From positions 1,180,001-1,244,000 of the forward strand of contig JAQISU010000058.1 of NCBI GenBank assembly GCA_029339505.1: 64,000 nt of DNA, given 5' to 3'. A model generated the notes under the pieces. It saw only the letters and a program-made list of their open reading frames with translations. It was not told the origin of the DNA and ran no database searches. Source of the DNA: Unio delphinus. Its lineage: Eukaryota; Mollusca; Bivalvia; Unionida; Unionidae. Made by a program: the position numbers and the translations under genes. Positions 39,896-52,480 of this stretch are shown piece by piece (within the stretch, counting starts at the first letter, position 1; every line of letters begins with the position of its first letter).

Positions 39896-40321
39896 ACAAG
39901 AGTTTAGGTCATGTACAAAATGATTTTATAGCTACAAATTTGATAGTCACGTCATGTGCCTTATAACCTTACTTTGGTTCTCATCAAATGAATTATGGGA
40001 TACCTGTATAACGTTGCATGTACCATGATGACCTACCTCAGCTTTAGTTTGTTCACACTGTAATATCATTGCAGGATGAGACACTAATTCACATGCTTAT
40101 GTTTTAGGTCCCTAATTAGCTTTCCCCTATTTTCTTGACTCTAATATATCATTGTGCAAAATATTTTCACCAGCATTCTGTGGGAGAGCAACAGAATCTT
40201 ATATCATTATCTCAATTTTCTATTTTATTTTTTTGCAAATAAATACAACTTAAAGATTTGCCTTTTGGTAGAAAAATACAACGTAGTTTATCTCTCCTGA
40301 GAGCTCTCAAGAGTGACCTAC

Positions 40322-40402
40322 CTTTTGGCCGGAAAGAAAATAATTGTGGGATATTTGTCCACTGTCAATTCCCAGGGAAGATCGTTTCTATCAGCATTCA
40401 TT
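40322..40402 (-). CDS. TXNDC11: TXNDC11-like exon D, NDLPWE and cis-proline loop
   Basis: An 81-nt exon with acceptor GTGTTTCCATTTCAG and donor CCAAAAG followed by GTAGGT. Its first base completes the Arg codon begun in exon C; 26 codons follow and two bases are left for a Ser codon finished by exon E. The protein contains RNDLPWELTVDKYPTIIFFP. NDLPWE and the P-T-hydrophobic run leading to FFP are hallmarks of the TXNDC11 thioredoxin domain; the proline of YPT is the expected cis-proline facing the CXXC. The plus-strand reading across this segment is only a shadow. Confidence 0.9.
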
Positions 40403-41475
40403 CTGAAATGGAAACACATTTGCAAAAGTCATAATGAATGTTTTTCTTTTATTCCAAATGGTGAAAGCTTAAAACATATCTTGAATCAAGGTATCAAAAA
40501 TATTCATCCAAAACAACCGTTATCCCTACACACCTGATTTGTCTCCAGCCACAGACCAGTGGGGAGTCTCCAAGACCTCTAATGCTTACCTCCCAGCCAA
40601 TTAGGCTGTTTAGTTTAGGACAGCACAAGATGTTTTTCTGGTGAAAACTCCATGTTGATAAGACCATCCAATCAGGATATGAAGTGTTCTGCCTAAGGTC
40701 ATTTACAGTCACAGTCCTGATAAACTATTATTTCAGTCCATGATGCTTTTGAACTTGCCAATATGCTATGCACCAATGCCTTTGTTTCCAGTTAACCTTT
40801 ATAGATAATTCTGTTAAATATTGTCAACTAATTCTAATCCCAATCACTTGAATGGCACATTTTCGTTTTACAAATTTTTGGGTATGTAATTAAAATAATC
40901 TGCAATAATTACCCACTAACTACCGAACTCTCCTGGCATCTTGTAATCACTTGTGGTATTAAACACAAAAAGGATATACCAAAAAAATGCATAAAACTTG
41001 CTCATTTTATTGAATTATAATTTCTGATTTGTCACTAAATGGTCTGTAACATAGTTACCATTGTTGCATTTCAAACCTAATTGAAGTTTTCATTGTAAAC
41101 ACTGCCCTGCTCACTGTAATTTTCCAGTTGCTGGAAGAGTCCATTTTTATTAAAGTGATGGATGCAAGTCCTACATTTACAAAGTAAGCAAGTTGTTTTC
41201 TGCATCCAGTGTATGCAATGTCTAATTCTAATACAGCAGTATTTCCCTCAAAAAATAATAAAAAGGGAAAAAAGCCCTTATATCATAATGTTATGTCAAT
41301 TTATGGAATTATCCTGGGCTTATGGGACACTATAAACTATATCGTTCTTGCTGTGTGAACAACACATACTTCCTCACATAAATATGGCCAACACTATAGT
41401 GTTCAGTTAAGATTGAAATATGAAGGTCATTATGTTATGGATTGCTTGGATGGAATTAAGTTAGAAATTATAAAT

Positions 41476-41669
41476 CAGGGGTGTACAACTTTTTCTGCCA
41501 AGGGCCAGATTGCATTTTCTAAGACCATTCACGGGCTGTAAATACTAAATTCTTTAATATAATTACTGTTCATGAGCCAAATCTGTTTTGTTTTAATATA
41601 TCCAGAGGGCCAGGCAGAAAAGATTCACAGGCCAGATACAGCCCACAGGCTATGGGTTGTGCCAACCTG
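41476..41669. mobile_element. hAT-like MITE (194 bp)
   Basis: Starts CAGGGGTGTACAACTTTTTC. The other end read inward is CAGGTTGGCACAACCC, so the ends are imperfect inverted repeats beginning CAGG. Internal phrases AAGGGCCAGATTGCA and GGCCAGATACAGCCCACAGG match the GGGCC-rich ends of non-autonomous hAT elements known in many animals. No clear 8-bp target duplication is seen. Confidence 0.6.
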
Positions 41670-44277
41670 AAACAGTCATAGCTAAAGATCTTAACTGTAA
41701 AAAATACTTTTAGTTTAATTTAACAATATCTTCAAAGATGATTGATTTGCTTACAATTGTGGATTTGATATTCATTATGACATTTTTAAAAAAAACTTTA
41801 CATTTCTCGAGTTCAAACTGAATGATTAGTGTCAATTACTGTGCTTCTTTGTCAATTTCCCATAAACTTCTAACAAGTTATGTCTGAATGGAACTAGTTA
41901 CTGACAATGTTTACAAACTTGAAGCTTAAAGCCTACTGATTGGTATCAATTACTATGTCTATTCTTGATAATTTCAACTATTCAACTAAAATTACAGCTG
42001 AATAGCATTAATGACTGCAATATTTACATCTGCGTGATTGGTGTTAATTATTGTGGTTCTACTCATCAATTCCTATCAATAAACTTCAAAATAATATTTA
42101 GCACAGAATTGCACTAATGAATAACAATGTTGGTTACCAGTATTTTCAATGCATTCATATCAATTTAATAACAAAATTATCTTTAGTTGTCAAGACTAGA
42201 TGCAAAGAGTTTACAGATATTTTTTTTTTAATGTGTCTATTCTGGCATAGGTGACTGCAAGATTCACATTAATTTCCGAAAATCCACAATGAAAAATAAA
42301 CCAAATATATGAAAATCATGCACTACACTTTCAAAAAACTGCATTTATTTCTTCTTTAAATCCCTGCATTCAAATAATTCTCATGCCTTTGCAATTTATG
42401 ATCCTAAATTTTAGCTGCAGGAGAGATGTTTTTATAAAGTGAAACATTTGTACATTGATAATAACACAGAATTGTGGTTTAATGAACCAGTCTGAGGAAT
42501 TCTGTAGGAAAGTAACTGCAACAGAAATATTGAATGTAATGATGCTGTATATTAGTGGTGTGTGGGACCTTGCATCAAAGCTAACTGTGAGATGACATGC
42601 TTGGATTAGTCTTAAATTCTATTTCACTGACAACATTTCAGGCCTCTACACAAGAAATAAAACATGAGGTCCAAATGGATATCAGGATTTTAAATCTAAT
42701 TAAACCTAGTTGCAAATAAAAAAAAAAAAAAAAAGAAATAAAGAAAAAAAGAAAGTGGATCACAAATCTGAAATCAAGCAATTACTTCATAATTTATCTC
42801 ATAATGGTCAAAAAATAGAAATTAGGTTCTTAAAAAGTCAGGATCATCATTCTCAGGACAACAAAGAGCATTCATGTGTAATCTTTGTCATTATCAAATT
42901 TGTCAAAGACTATGGTAATATAAGCAAACATCCCAAGTTTTATCAAAATAAGATAAAAAATATGACATAAAAGTGGAGATATGCAATTTTGTTGACAGAT
43001 GCCTGATAGACAATGAATATCAGATATTGGGCTTTTCTGTGAGATCACTTTCAGACTAATGTAAACATGTACAATAAAACTCTGGCCCCTTTTTGCAACT
43101 TTTATTTTCAAGTTTATAGAATTTAACTTTTAATAAGCACAAGACAGTCAGTTTTGTGCTGATGGGTACCGTCCATACATCCATCCAATAGGACATTCTT
43201 ATCAGTGGCTATAATTATACAAGTTCAAGGTCTGATATTCCAATATGGAAATGTTTTTGTTTGTTCCAGTCTATTGTCCGCTGAATCAGCTATCTTATAA
43301 CAATTTTTCACAAAAAAATCATTTAATTAAGCCTTAACTAAAAAAATCTGGCTTACAATTTCTGTTCTCCAATAAACCAATCACTATTTGAGAGTATGTA
43401 TACTATGATATGTTGAGTGAAAACACAGTAGACTGGCTTCCGAATGGAGCACTTGAAAACATTTTTCAGACTGCACTTGTTGCCTCACACTGCCTGATAT
43501 GCAACATGAAGCTACTGGACAATGAGTAATGTCACTGGCTTTTATCATCTGACAGGTTCAAACATTTAACCATGAATTGCCAGGGCCAAAAAGTTTCTGT
43601 AGCACACATGTACTCTGCATAGTGTCTGCAGTAGCACTTCCCTGTTTTGGACACAAGTTTCTTGTTCTGCTGTTCCCAAATTTTGTAACAACATATAAGT
43701 TTGACATTGACTTCAAGTTTATTAAGGCTTATCTGTATAAGGCCAAATTAATTATTTGTGCATCAAATAAGTTTCTGCACAGAAAGGAATGGTGGATAGT
43801 CAAAGCCTATCAATCCAGTAGATATCACAAAGGCTTGTGTACACTCTTTATTCATATACAGGCATCATCATTATTTGAACAAATTACAATTAGCAGAAAA
43901 TAAATAAATACACTTAAAAGACCACTCACTATAATTTGAGGATCTGCCACTAACAAAGACTCAATGGTCCCATACCATTATTTGCAGCCCTGAATGTTCT
44001 GTAATATGTAGGTATATACACTTTAATGTGTTGGTAAAAGCCCCAGATTTTTTTATTTTTTGAAAATTATATTTCTGAGCATCTGCTTTGGAAGCCTTTA
44101 TGATTTTCAACCCCTAGAAGACAGAAAGCAAAAGTCACAGGCTGTGACCAAATTTGGAGTAACAGCCTGTATTTACAAGCATGCATCATTAAACGGTAAT
44201 TATCTTGACAATTAGAAACACTAGTTGTTTGCAGTATACAAAAAATACTGTCAATTCAACTATTCAAAGATGAAAAG

Positions 44278-44525
44278 GGGTCCCCGAGTGGCCGAGTGGT
44301 CTAAAGAGCTGTGAGTTACAGATCACTGCTATCTCACCTTTGTTTATGTGGGTTTGAGTCTCGGATTCATCCAATGTGGGTATGTGAGAAAGCTTGCCAG
44401 TAGCTTCTCATGGGTCGGTGGTTCTTTCCAGGGTTTTCTGGGTTCTTCCTTCACCATTAATACTGCTGCCTATAGCCTATCTTTATCATGTGCTGAAAAA
44501 TGGCGTTAAACCCTAAAAACAAAAA
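44278..44525 (+). repeat. SINE family A, copy 4 (best preserved)
   Basis: GTCCCCGAGTGGCCGAGTGG (A box), GGGTTTGAGTCTCGG (B box), body with GCCAGTAGCTTCTCATGGGT and GGTTCTTCCTTCACC, and end GTGCTGAAAAATGGCGTTAA followed by an A-rich tail (CCCTAAAAACAAAAAACAAA). The two boxes are separated by a long variable arm. Confidence 0.9.
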
Positions 44526-44529
44526 ACAA

Positions 44530-46412
44530 AGATGAAAAGAAGGCTGCGATCGCTTAACCAGCTTGAGGCAGCTGTTCCATGCTTGTGCTGCTTTTCATGA
44601 TATATGTGCTTTATGTCTATCTTCGTCTACATTATTGTGTTTCATCATCATTGGCTGATCAGTTCATATGTGTTTCTTCATCTCCTTGTTTTGGAAAGGA
44701 GAACAATTAGAATTTTTCTCAGCTGTCTTGCTCCACTTCTACAAGGTCCTTTGTTCTTGAATAAACCACCATCATGTGATTACCAGTCAACCTGTTTATG
44801 CTATGCTGGACCCTCATTAATGGCTTTAAATGACAACTCATGTGAACTTGATCCAATTCCAACATCACTGCTGCTCATGTGCTTAGATCCAATATTGCCT
44901 TCACTAACTGATGTTATTAGTACCTCTGTCTCTCATCCAGGGAATTCCCATCATTTTTCAAAACTGCCATTGTAAAGCATCTACTGAAGGAACCAACACT
45001 CAACCAGAAAGACCACCCAGTTTGTAATGGCATGTTCATATAAAATATCTTATAAAAGGTTGTTGTAACTCAACTTGTATCTCATCTGAATTCAAAGTCT
45101 TTTTAGCAATGTACAGTCTGCATATCACCCTTGCCACAGACCTGAAACTACTCTTCTGAAAGTAGTTAATGACATTCTGTTTTGGATAGTGGAAAGATTA
45201 ATCCTCACCCACCTTGATTTGTCTGCAGCATTTGACACAATAGACCATGATATATTACTTCATCGTCTCCAGCATGTTTTTGGCATTCACAATACAGCCT
45301 TACTGTGGTTCAAATCCAACTTAGTCAACAGGACACAACTTTTATCTGCAAATGGAATACACTCCAGCCCAGTTGATCTTCATGTCATAGATCTTCATCC
45401 AGTGTCTCACCAATTGTACAACGATGACACCCAAATATGCAAATCTAGCCACCCAACTGAAGTTGATGCTACCATCCATGGAGTAAAGAGGTACATTTCT
45501 GATGTGAAATCATGAATGACATGTAACAAGCTGCAGATGAATGATGATAAAACTGAGGCCATTCTGATTACATCACAAAAAAACTTTATCATTCACATCC
45601 ATCACCTCAAACAATAAATATCAGCAATATCAACAGTAAATCCACAGTCAATACAAAACCCAGGTGTTACTCTGGACAGCACTCTAAATTGCACCAACAT
45701 GTCATGAACGTATGCAAGGCTGCATATCTTGAGCTGAGATGCATCAGTTCCATTCACATATATCTTTCAGTTGATGCCTCTAAAACACTTGCGTATTCAT
45801 TAGTACTTGCAAGACTGGACTATTGTAACTCAGTTCTGTCTGATTCATCTCAATATCTACTACAGAAACTTCAAAACACAGCTGATCAGACCATCCTTAA
45901 GTGTTCCACGATCAGAGCACACCTACCCGCTGCTCTATAGCCTACACTGTCTATCCATCCATTCAATCCAGAATCAAACACATTTGTTCTCTGTGCTACG
46001 TTTCATTGACAGACTCTAGTCCAACATACCTATCTGGTCCCACCCATGTGTACACACCAGCAAAATACCTACGCTCCTCTTCTGATAATCGTATACTCAT
46101 TATCCCCACTATGAAATGAAGTCATATGGACAAAGTTCTTTTGCATACCAGGGCCTAGCAATGTGGAATGAATTGCCCATTGAAAGTAGACACAAAGACA
46201 CATTAATCCCTTTCACAAGTGCTCTTAAAACTCACCTTTTTCGACTTCAAAAACAAACTTAGAGACCTATTAATGTTTCCTCCCATAAATATTTTCCGCA
46301 TTTTTTTGTTTTTCTAATTTCATGGTGTATTTTTGTTTTGTTTTTTATAGCCATATCAATATAGAATAATAAAGTTATTAGAGCTTCTAAAGATTTGGCA
46401 CTATAAAAAGTC

Positions 46413-46465
<53 letters not shown>
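44530..46465 (+). pseudogene. L2/CR1-like LINE relic (RT region, 3' end and ATT tail)
   Basis: Pieces in shifting frames match CR1/L2 ORF2: ELDPIPTSLL, SAYHPCHRPETTLLKVVNDI, LTHLDLSAAFDTIDHDILLH (RT motif A with both Asp), HQLYNDDTQ (the YADD box changed to YNDD), KLQMNDDKTEA, LARLDYCNSVL and a final SFAYQGLAMWNELP with LKTHLF. The segment that should carry motif QGSVLGPxLF, between SSPVDL and LYNDD, is deleted. Frameshifts and stops are frequent. The 3' end GGCACTATAAAAAGTCCTC runs into (ATT)n at 46418-46465, the normal terminus of this clade. No endonuclease domain is seen (5' truncated). Confidence 0.88.
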
Positions 46466-46610
46466 GTGGATAAGTGAGAAAGCTTGCCAGTAGTTTCTTG
46501 TGGGTCGGTGGTTCTTTCTGGGGGTTGTCCAGGTTCTTCCTCCACCATTGTTACTGGCCGCCATGTATAGCCTATATTGTGCTGAAGAATGGCGTTAAAC
46601 CATATGTGTT
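46466..46610 (+). repeat. SINE family A, copy 5 (headless)
   Basis: Begins directly after the ATT tail of the LINE with GTGGATAAGTGAGAAAGCTT, then the family A body and end (GTGCTGAAGAATGGCGTTAA). The tRNA-like head is missing. Confidence 0.85.
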
Positions 46611-47405
46611 ATATGGCATATACTGTGTTAATCCATTTCATGATAGTGTTCACTACTTAATAATTGTATTTGTATTTTATTTTTTTGAAAAATATGGGTT
46701 AACTAAATATTAACCATTGCAACTTGAAGTGTCTATTAAATTAAATGTTGTTTACCTTTGGTGTTTAGTAGGAAATATACCGGTACTGCTTTTTCTTGCA
46801 AAAAATACCCATAGTTTATTAATACTTGTATTCTGATATATAAACAATGTTTGATGCAATAAAAGTTTCAATTTAATGTGTATTGTCTTTTTCTACAAAT
46901 CAGATAATAATTCCCAAGTAATATTTCTTCAAGTGCAGGTGACCTATGGTTTGAAAAGGCATCACTCATACTGTTTTCAACTGACAAGTGAATTTCAGCC
47001 AAGTAGAGTCTTAACTCACCTACTTAATATTATTCTTAACCCTTATCTTGTAATGGCAGTCTCTTCAATGTTTTCCCCATGCAGGGGCACCTGCACATTG
47101 GGGCAAGGTGGACACTTTCCCCCAACCTCAACTATGCCTTTAACCATGTTCTGGCCTAAATATTTTTATTTATTTGTAACATTCCACTCAAAAATAAGAT
47201 TGTATTTTATGCTGGTTTTGTTATTATTTTTCCTATCTATTTATCTATCCAGATTGGCTTGTTGGTTTTTTCCAAATTGAAACTCGGACTGACTTGATTA
47301 CAAGTCAGACTGACTATACTGGCATGTTGGGTAATGGCTTAACTTAAATCCCATATGATGATACTTGACAGTTTCAGATTCAATAGTATCAAATTAAAAC
47401 ATTAA

Positions 47406-48012
47406 CCCCTGGAGGGTTTTGCTGTTTTTGCATGAAATGCAAGTAGGAAACACATTTTGGGGACTATTTCTAAATACATCATAATCCATCAATTTCCAAG
47501 CAATATTCCGTTAGACAAATGGCTAGTCATGCAAAAGAAAATGTTTTTCATTGGTTAGTTTGCTGGCGCTTAAGCAGAAGGGCAAAAATTGGAGATGTTT
47601 TGTGCTTTTTTGGTGCTTTTTTTTGCTTAATGAACCCATAATTTTCGTATGGAGAAGACTCTTTATTCAAAATGTCCACCTTATCTACTTTTTGCACAGG
47701 TTCACCTGTCTGTGTGTGTTTCAGACCAGTCTGCCATAGATCTGAGGCCATAAAGTCTAAAATCTGGACACAAATTCGGAATCTGACCTTAGGCGAGTTT
47801 TGGGGTGAAAAAAAAAATGGTCCAAAAACTTCGGTTTATCCCTCTGTATTTTGTAGTGCAACTAAAATGTCCAGATTATTTGCTATCATTGTAGAGTTAC
47901 ATATGTCTACCTTTCTATGATACCACCCATTTATTGTAACATGCATGACCTTGACGCTACAGACCTTGGAAGTAGGTTACTACCTCATGCCCTGTAAAGT
48001 CGTCGCTAGGGG
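47406..48012. mobile_element. piggyBac-type MITE (607 bp)
   Basis: Flanked on both sides by TTAA (47402-47405 and 48013-48016). The left end starts CCCCTGGAGGG and the right end, read inward, CCCCTAGCGACGAC. Short CCCCT-type inverted ends with TTAA duplication fit a non-autonomous piggyBac relative. Small ORFs inside on both strands (for example 47548-47751) show no transposase similarity. Confidence 0.6.
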
Positions 48013-48040
48013 TTAATGTGTTAATTTGTTTGTTTGTTTG

Positions 48041-48348
48041 ATTAGGATTTTTAACGTAGCTTTAACAATTTTTCAGTCATATCGCTACGATGTCTGCTGT
48101 GAGGCAGTTTATAGTGATGTCTATCACTGAGGCATCATGCCGCAGACATGTAGCATGATGTCCCACCCAGTCCCATTATCCTGACACCAGGCCGACCAGT
48201 CCTAACACTAACCTCTTAATGCTGAGCGTCAAGCGAGGCAGCTGTTAGTACCATTTTTGTAAGTCTTTGGTATGACTCGGCCGGGGATCGAACCCACGAC
48301 CTTCCGCTTCCGAGGCGAACGCTCTAACCACTAGGCCACCAGAGCGGT
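48041..48348 (-). repeat. SINE family B, copy 3 (best preserved)
   Basis: On the minus strand: GCTCTGGTGGCCTAGTGGTT (A box), GTGGGTTCGATCCCCGGCCG (B box), full body, and a 3' tail of CAAACAAACAAACAAA at 48024-48040. It stands immediately beside the MITE's right TTAA. Confidence 0.9.
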
Positions 48349-48739
48349 CTTTAATGTGTTAATAATAATGTGAATAATAATGATGTTAACATAGAAAAAC
48401 ATATTCATTAAAAAAAAAAAGGGTCAATTCTGTAGTCAGGGGCAACCAACTACTAAAATCTGTTGGTCAACATGATGTCATCAAAAAAAGTAATTGTTGG
48501 ATTATCTTTTATTTACTGAACTTTCATAAATTAAATAAGTATGTAAACTTACTACCATTAGTAGGACTAATGTTGAGTTAAAATTACTATCTGCAATTTG
48601 GACTAACTATAGATATAATACATTGAAGAATTTTAAATACAGAAATCTTGTGGGCAACTACAGTAATTTACTGGGGAATGATGTATTATCAAAACTTTTC
48701 TACAAAATATTCAAAGTACAGTTATTTCTAGGGAAAGTT

Positions 48740-49480
48740 TGACACTGAATGTGACTGTGGAATAATCTTATCAAGATGCATCTAAATTCCATGATTCTAT
48801 CAAGTGATCATGAGCTTAATGTACAAATTTGTCAAATTCAATCACAGAGGAAATGTATGTCACATGAGCTTCTTTTGATGTATGTATTAGAAACAGTCAT
48901 TTTCATTATTCCAGCAATGAAAGAAATTTAGATCAAAGTGATTTATTTTGTAATGAGGGAATAACTCCCCAAGATGAATTTGTTCACCAAGGTTTATTAT
49001 TCCAGGTACAACAGTATATGAATATATTGGATGCAAAGCCTATGCAGTTACGAGCTTAATACAAAGATGTAACCTAATCAAACTTAATGTGAAAGATGTG
49101 TCACTGTGACCTTCTGTTGTAACGGTGTGGTGCAGTGATGCATACAGTAACCTAATTTTGATGATTCTGGCATGAACAATCTTACAAAATAAAATGAAAT
49201 AGAAAAATGAACCAAAGTCCATAAAATCTGAAGTAGGGCCACAGTGACCCAATTTTGTGATGAGGGAGTTAGAATTCATCAAGATGCATTCCCTCACCAA
49301 GTTTCATGATTTGAGACATGACATCATATATACAAGGTACAAAAATATCTAAACAAAAATCTTAACCTAAGCCATAAAATGTTAAATGGAAGTCATGGTG
49401 ATCTTTTGTTGTAAGAATGCCATATTGAGATCCAAACATTTATTTTGTAAGGTGACTGTAGCATTAACAGAGCTTCAGAA
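48740..49480. repeat. three diverged copies of a 200-300 bp dispersed repeat
   Basis: The phrase group ATGAGGGAATAACTCC, CAAGATGCATTCCCTCACCA, AGTTTCATGATT occurs near 48755, 48950 and 49255. A related block (CAAGATGCATCCTCTCACCA) lies at 53157. Probably an old non-autonomous element; ends not resolved. Confidence 0.5.
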
Positions 49481-49702
49481 TTAAACACAAAATTGAAATA
49501 TGGGTGGCAGCGAGCTACTTAAGCAAGGAGGTTATACTGCTCATTGATAAGTGGTGATCTGGTTATCTAGAGTATGATCAACTAGTGTTCTTGTCCAGAT
49601 CAATAATAAAATACAAAATTTATAGATGGAATAAATGGAGACCTGAGCAGAGAAATAGCATAGTTATAGAACAAAACAATATGAGCTCTCATATTTAGAA
49701 TA

Positions 49703-52249
49703 CAGTTAAACCCGGTTATGTCGCCGGACTAAGGGTTTGCCAAAAAGCGTCGAGATAACAGTTGATAGAGATAACCGAAAACCAATATGGCAGCAATATA
49801 TTAACATGTGCTTGAAATTTCTTTATGTACATGATGTGCGTTAATAAATGAGAATGTACATGCACGTGTTTTTTGGTGTTTTCTTACACAACATTATTGC
49901 CACGATTTGTTTGATGAAGCAATCGGCATACTATAAAAATGTACATACATGTTTGCTAATACAAAAAGCTAACTACTGTCAAAATTAAATTTGCGAGTCA
50001 TTTCGCTCTGACACAGCTCTGAAATGTATCGTACACGCGGTTACTATGGTTTCTTTACAAAGTCTAAAATGCTTTGTTACTTTTTGCCTTTAACAGTCTG
50101 CTTGAAAACAAATGCTTCAATATTATTTATGCTGTCTAAAACAGTTTCATCTCCTACAAAAGAACCATACCGTCGAATTTTCTGTAGCATTTCTACCACC
50201 TCACCGGCAGAGGGAATTGGTTCCAAATCTTCGTCCGCATCTTCTTCATCTTCTTTGTCTTCATCGGTGATCACGCCATCAAAAACGACGTCTTTGTCGA
50301 TGTCTACGTAATCTCGGAATTCCTCGACAGTGATGGCCAACTCCTGTGCCTCCTCTTCCAAGATAGCAACTGTAAGGCTTGATTTTTCCGCCACTTCCAC
50401 GAGTTCTTCTGCGGCTGCACGGCACTGTGCCTGAAACTCATCATCGAAAATATCCTGAAGGACACAGTGCATCCAGCAGTTCGAGATTCTTTCCTTCTTC
50501 ACGTCATTCCAGGCTGATCTCAGGAAGTTCATTGCATCTAGAAGGGAAGGGGTGTACTGTGCCATTTTTTCATCATGGAGTAGGTATTAGCGCATCAACA
50601 TTTTCCTGTAGTACACCTTAAGCATTTGGATTATCCCCTGGTCCATTGGTTGGAGCTTACTCGTGTTAGGTGGGAGGTAAAAGATCTTAATGGCCTTGAG
50701 ACCAGGAACATACGGATGAGCTCTACAGTTGTCCATGATCAGTGCCACCGTCCTTTTCTCTGCTTGGAACTTCCTGTCCCACTTTTTCACCCATGCACTG
50801 AATTGATCTTCTGTGATCCAGGCACTTGGCTGGCCATCATAACTGCATGGGAGAACTTTGGTCTGCTTAAAGCATCAGGGATTCTTGGACTTTCCTATAA
50901 TGTAGAGCGAGAGTTTTTGGCTTACATCCATGTTAGCAGCAACTAACACTGTAAGTTGGTCCTTTGATTTTTTTCCACAGTGACAAGCCTCCCCACGAAA
51001 CACCATAGTCTTGTCTGGAAGGCATTTCCAAAATACCCCCGTTTCATCAACATTAAAAATGAACCAAGTCTCATAGGTATCCAATATTGTTCTCATTTGA
51101 GTCTTCAGCCCTGAATCCACTTGCTCCTGTTGAACCACAGCGCTCTCTCCACAAATTGCTTTAGAAGACAATGTTGTGCCTCTTTTTGAAACGATCCAGC
51201 CACCCCTGACTTGCTTTAAAGTCAGGGTGTCCTAGCATTGCAGCAAGGATGTCCGCCTTCTCCATCAGCAAAGGACCATTGACGGGAAAGTTTGTTACTC
51301 GCGTATTTGTGAACCATTGAAACACTGCATCGTTGACATCTTTGTGCTCAGCCACTCTAAGTTTTTTTCTTGCTGGATCAAAGACAGACTTCTCGTACAT
51401 TTGCTTTATCACGTCGGCCTTCTTTTTCCATCCTGAATGGTGTTTGCTGGAATGCCATGCTGACAACTAAGGTGTGCCGGTTTTGTTCCTTTTTCTAGCT
51501 GCAGTATCATTTCATACTTTTTCTCTATTGACTGATTGTCCAGTTTTCTCTTAACACCTCCAGACATTTTTAGAAGGAAAAAAATAAACAGAATAGCTAT
51601 AGCATGTTATCCTTAGACAAGATCAACAAGATTGAGTGAACCGTACTTGGAGTGAACGACCATACAGACCGTGATGCATGTGCTACGTGAACTCAGCACA
51701 TGTGCAGTGAACCAAGTATGATCATTTTATTGGTTAGTCCAAAGCTAGCATAAACGTAACAAATCACAAGAGGTAAATTAAAAATTCAAAAGACCGTGTT
51801 CTTGCTAATTTTATTGTGCTACCCTCTACAAACATTAAACTTCAAAAGTGGGCTAATTAACATAAAAGAGTTGTGAGCCAGTTGATGGGCATCAGTGTGC
51901 CTAGTAAATCCCTGGCAGGATCGCACCCAATGGGGGAAACAATGCCCTTAAGTTCAAGCAGCAGGTTAACAAGCCGTGGCCACTTATCGTTAGCGAGATG
52001 GCAAAGTGGCATCGATAAATAACATTTTCAAAAGCCGGCGATTAGTCACGAAGATCAAGATAACCAATGTTAAGTGGCGTCTTTGGCCCTCTTTTGTGCT
52101 CGAGATATTAGGGTTCGGCGACATAAAAGAATCGACATAACTGATGAGAAAATGCTAAGACAAAGAGGGAATTAGGCGGTTCCACTTCAAAAACGTCGAC
52201 TTAATAGGGTTGGCGAGTTAACTCAGGTCGAGATAAGTGGGTTCGACTT
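49703..52249 (-). mobile_element. Tigger (pogo-type Tc1/mariner) transposon, both ends present
   Basis: Flanked by TA on both sides (49701-49702 and 52250-52251). The left end is CAGTTAAACCCGGTTATGTC; the right end read inward is AAGTCGAACCCACTTATCTC. They share AGTyrAACCC and TTATsTCG, as expected for Tigger inverted ends. At 2547 bp it has the normal size. It contains one transposase reading on the minus strand. The element is clearly richer in CpG than its surroundings, suggesting a fairly recent insertion. Confidence 0.88.
50077..51567 (-). pseudogene. Tigger/TIGD-like transposase, four lesions
   Basis: Starts MSGGVKRKLDNQSIEKKYEM at 51567, the usual CENP-B-type N-terminus, and ends at a stop at 50077, about 496 codons, typical for the family. 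A second helix-turn-helix (ILAAMLGHPDFKASQGWLDR) precedes the DDE domain, whose three acidic residues are all present: FNVDETG, LIMDNCRAHP, and YLPPNTSKLQPMDQG. An acidic C-terminal stretch (about 50230-50270) is followed by VEMLQKIRRY. Lesions: frameshifts near 51430 and 51165, a TGA at 50875-50877 (probably CGA to TGA), and a TAA at 50587-50589. All other plus-strand ORFs here are antisense shadows. Confidence 0.92.
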
Positions 52250-52439
52250 TATAACAATTTAAGCAATTATATAAGCAAATTAAGCAAAACATTTGAAGGA
52301 TACACTTCTCTCAGAAATAATAACCAATTTTATAAAAATGCAATTAGCCATTCTGTTATACCAATAGGACAAATTTCTTCATGAAATAGACTGAATAATT
52401 TAACTCAATTGTCCAGGATGCCACATAACCTGGTCGGTC

Positions 52440-52480
52440 TCTTGGTCTCTCTCTCTCTCTTCCCCCCCTTTTTGGGGGGT
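52440..52480. repeat. (CT)n run followed by C7-T5-G6 inverted repeat
   Basis: A CT dinucleotide run leads into seven C, five T and six G (52462-52479), able to form a small GC hairpin. Confidence 0.8.

Larger units (their letters stand above)
2309..40321 (-). other. last intron of the TXNDC11-like gene (38 kb)
   Basis: Bounded by the exon D donor (GTAGGT) and exon E acceptor (TTTATCTTTCAG). Its contents are listed separately. Stretches where I see nothing beyond ordinary AT-rich intron sequence are 2309-5970, 6635-7330, 11260-12640, 16885-18415, 20640-22030, 22210-23490, 23720-25050, 29650-29980, 30560-32590, 32885-33925, 34775-36020 and 36255-38810. Short ORFs inside these stretches have no splice-site or family support. 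Confidence 0.85.

Noticed and set aside
43577..43903. A 108-codon plus-strand ORF
   Set aside because: No recognisable domain, no splice or promoter signal, in the middle of an intron; length is within chance for this composition.
50024..50946. Plus-strand ORFs of 80-106 codons
   Set aside because: They are antisense shadows of the Tigger transposase, whose motifs read clearly on the minus strand.
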